Of a stretch of 64,000 nucleotides of DNA, positions 62,308 to 64,000 are shown in pieces. The DNA is from Tateyamaria sp. ANG-S1. GTDB taxonomy: Bacteria; Pseudomonadota; Alphaproteobacteria; Rhodobacterales; Rhodobacteraceae. Both the position numbers and the translations under genes were made by a program. The number at the start of each line of letters is the position of its first letter. The stretch's first letter is position 1. Under the pieces are notes generated by a model that was given only the letters and a program-made list of their open reading frames with translations, did not search any database and was not told the origin of the DNA. The DNA is taken from assembly GCF_000814025.1 (NCBI RefSeq), contig NZ_JWLL01000006.1:806001-870000 (forward strand). Reading direction: 5' to 3'.

Positions 62308-63096
62308 TCAGGCGGCAGCGGCCACCGCCCGCTTGGTCATCACGCCGCATAGGTGCGCGCGGTAGTCACCGGTGCCGTGCAGGTCGCTGATCATGTCGTC
62401 CCCGCTCAGGCTCAGGCCATCAATTGCGTCGGGCGAGAAATTCGACGACAACGTCGCCTCGGCCTCCGCCCAGCGGAACACGCCGTCATTGCTGGCGCCG
62501 GTGATCGCGACGCGCACGCCGTCGGCATATTTGGCGACAAACACGCCCACCAGTGCAAAGCGCGAGGCAGGCTGGACGAATTTCTGGTAGTTCGCCTTTT
62601 CCGGCACGGGGAAGCGGACTTCTGTGATGATTTCGCCCTCGTCCAGCGCAGTGGTGAACATGCCCTGGAAGTAGTCGTCGGCGGCAATCTCGCGCGTGTT
62701 GGTCACGATGGTGGCACCTGATCCAAGCGCGGCCGCCGGATAGCAGGCTGACGGGTCGTTGTTCGCGAGCGAGCCGCCGATCGTGCCCCGGTTGCGCACC
62801 GCGGGATCACCGATATGCGCCGCTGTCGCCGCGAGCGCCGGATAGGCACCTGCCTCCGCCGCAACGGTCGCGTGGTTTGTTGCGCCCCCGATGCAGATCG
62901 CGCCGTCGTCGCCGGTACAAACGCCCTGCATCTCGGCAATGCCTTTGAGGCTTACCAGTTTCGACGGTTGCGCCAACCGCTGCTTCAGCGTGGGGATCAG
63001 GGTCTGCCCGCCCCCCAGCGCCTGCGCGTCCTCGGCCCCGAGCGCTGCGACCGCATCTGCGACCGAACCGGGCTTTTCAAAGTCGAAGTTGTACAT
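62308..63096 (-). CDS. Molybdo-hydroxylase FAD-binding subunit (CoxM-like)
   Basis: 262 residues. FAD-binding AGGQTLIPTLKQRLAQPSKL region and RNRGTIGGSLANNDPSACYP with the typical second FAD loop. C-terminal CO_deh_flav_C. This subunit passes electrons from the Mo centre to FAD in the xanthine/CO dehydrogenase family; whether it is true CO dehydrogenase is not decided. The Mo-subunit gene lies upstream on the same strand. Confidence 0.9.
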   Translation of the reverse strand: MYNFDFEKPGSVADAVAALGAEDAQALGGGQTLIPTLKQRLAQPSKLVSLKGIAEMQGVCTGDDGAICIGGATNHATVAAEAGAYPALAATAAHIGDPAVRNRGTIGGSLANNDPSACYPAAALGSGATIVTNTREIAADDYFQGMFTTALDEGEIITEVRFPVPEKANYQKFVQPASRFALVGVFVAKYADGVRVAITGASNDGVFRWAEAEATLSSNFSPDAIDGLSLSGDDMISDLHGTGDYRAHLCGVMTKRAVAAAA

Positions 63097-63127
63097 CTCT
63101 TGGTCCTTTCATCCGAAACAGAGAACG

Positions 63128-63190
63128 AGGTTCCCTCTTCCCTGTTTCAAAAAAATCCCGGGGGTCCGGGGGCTGGCCCCCGGCTCCACC
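63128..63190. repeat. 3'-end hairpin element, copy 4
   Basis: Between CoxL and CoxM: CCCTGTTTCAAAAAAATCCC followed by GGGGGTCCGG and CCGGGGG-CTGG-CCCCCGG (63166-63183). Same CTGG loop as copies 1 and 2. Confidence 0.55.
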
Positions 63191-63198
63191 CTATCCAT

Positions 63199-64000
63199 TT
63201 AGCAGTTCATGGCCGCCCAAACGCGATCCGGCGATAAGGGCATGTCGATATGGGTCACATCTTTGCCCGCCGATTGCAGCGCATCCACAACGGCATTCAC
63301 GACAGCTGGAGGTGAGCCGATGGCTCCAGCCTCACCACAACCTTTCACGCCAAGCGGGTTGTGCGTGCAAGGCGTCTGGCTCGAGTGATCCACGTCGAAC
63401 ATCGGCAGATCGTCAGCGCGCGGCATCGCATAGTCCATGTAGGACGCGCTGAGCAGCTGGCCGTTCTCGTCATAGGCGCAGTTTTCCAAAAGCGCCTGCC
63501 CGATCCCTTGGGCTAGACCGCCGTGCACCTGTCCGGTCACGATCATCGGGTTGATGATGTTGCCGAAATCATCAGCCGCGGCGAACCGTTCGATGGTCAC
63601 TTTGCCTGTGTCCGGGTCCACTTCAACTTCACAGGCATAAGCCCCTGACGGATATGTGAAATTCGACGGATCGTAGAAGGCCGTTTCCTCCAGACCCGGC
63701 TCGATGTCTTCGAGAGGGTAGTTGTGGGGCACGTAGGCCGCTAGGGTCACATCGCCCCAGGCGACCGACTTGTCGGTGCCTGCGACCGAGAACGCACCGT
63801 CCTTCAACTCGATGTCCGCTTCGGAGGCTTCGAGCAGGTGGGACGCGATCTTCTTGGCCTTGTTGATGATTTTCTCGGTCGCACGGACCATAGCGGACCC
63901 GCCCACCGCGATAGAGCGGGAGCCGTAGGTGCCCATGCCCATCGGTGTGTTGGCCGTGTCGCCATGCACGATCTCGACCATGTTTTCGTCAATACCGATC
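63199..64000 (-). CDS. Molybdo-hydroxylase Mo-binding subunit (CoxL-like), C-terminal part
   Basis: The frame is open to base 64000, giving 267 residues here, so the 5' part lies outside the window. A Mo-cofactor region is visible: [33 protein letters not shown] and the catalytic Glu in [15 protein letters not shown]. The CO-dehydrogenase active loop (AYXCSFR or similar) would be upstream and is not seen, so the form I/II type is undecided. Confidence 0.9.
   Translation of the reverse strand, partial: IGIDENMVEIVHGDTANTPMGMGTYGSRSIAVGGSAMVRATEKIINKAKKIASHLLEASEADIELKDGAFSVAGTDKSVAWGDVTLAAYVPHNYPLEDIEPGLEETAFYDPSNFTYPSGAYACEVEVDPDTGKVTIERFAAADDFGNIINPMIVTGQVHGGLAQGIGQALLENCAYDENGQLLSASYMDYAMPRADDLPMFDVDHSSQTPCTHNPLGVKGCGEAGAIGSPPAVVNAVVDALQSAGKDVTHIDMPLSPDRVWAAMNC

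Overview
The window looks like ordinary chromosomal DNA of a marine Rhodobacterales (Roseobacter-group) alphaproteobacterium. The evidence is a high-GC sequence with C4-pathway hemA (5-aminolevulinate synthase), a DctPQM TRAP transporter, a phasin, a CoxM/CoxL-type molybdo-hydroxylase, a LuxR solo, and an FnrL-type box upstream of hemA. No phage, insertion sequence, CRISPR array, rRNA operon or defence island was seen. Genus and species cannot be fixed from the sequence alone.

Layout. 1-2273: end of a NarX-like sensor kinase, its NarL-type regulator and an MCP-tip-like protein. 2362-5322: the acetolactate synthase operon with promoter, Leu/Val/Ile leader peptide and attenuator. A lower-GC gene of unknown function sits between ilvB and ilvN. 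5319-8973: an XRE regulator with three operator-like repeats, a Rieske oxygenase, small conserved genes and DUF2189. 8976-22631: cell-envelope and core genes on the minus strand (amidase, prfB, PBP1A, AmiC, aminotransferase, ispG, rodZ, hemA), with a plus-strand M48 protease and DsbA-like pair. 22837-31428: M20 peptidase, a dehalogenase with the full fluoroacetate dehalogenase residue set, a glycosyltransferase and a sulfotransferase, four tRNAs (2 Asp, 2 Val), GNAT, pirin, LuxR solo, histidine phosphatase and an HU protein with a histone-H1-like tail. 31615-42894: lon, tgt, sufT, glycerophosphodiesterase, LysR, an SufA-like protein, TfoX, a 2OG oxygenase and tpiA. 42993-49368: dctPQM with dctBD. 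49435-56923: P450, then an Lrp regulator divergent from an assimilatory sulfate/sulfite reduction operon (cysG-DUF2849-cysI-cysH-DUF934-fpr). 56989-64000: membrane protein, APH(6)-like kinase, an Ala/Thr/Glu-rich anchored protein, infC (probably started at ATC), phasin, SDR, RidA and the CoxM/CoxL genes, cut by the window end.

The observations most worth following are these. (1) The DctD-like regulator has lost both the Walker A lysine and the GAFTGA loop, yet lies beside two well-spaced DctD-type palindromes; no sigma-54 promoter was found by eye. (2) The ilvBN attenuator is complete, and an unknown gene interrupts the operon. (3) The dehalogenase has every residue of the fluoroacetate dehalogenase active site. 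(4) Three spaced TGACGC-N6-GC operators precede the XRE gene. (5) A 24-bp near-copy of the tRNA-Val 3' part lies 104 bp from the intact gene. (6) A recurrent hairpin element sits at gene 3' ends. I did not find a clear-cut new multi-gene system; most of the window is core metabolism.
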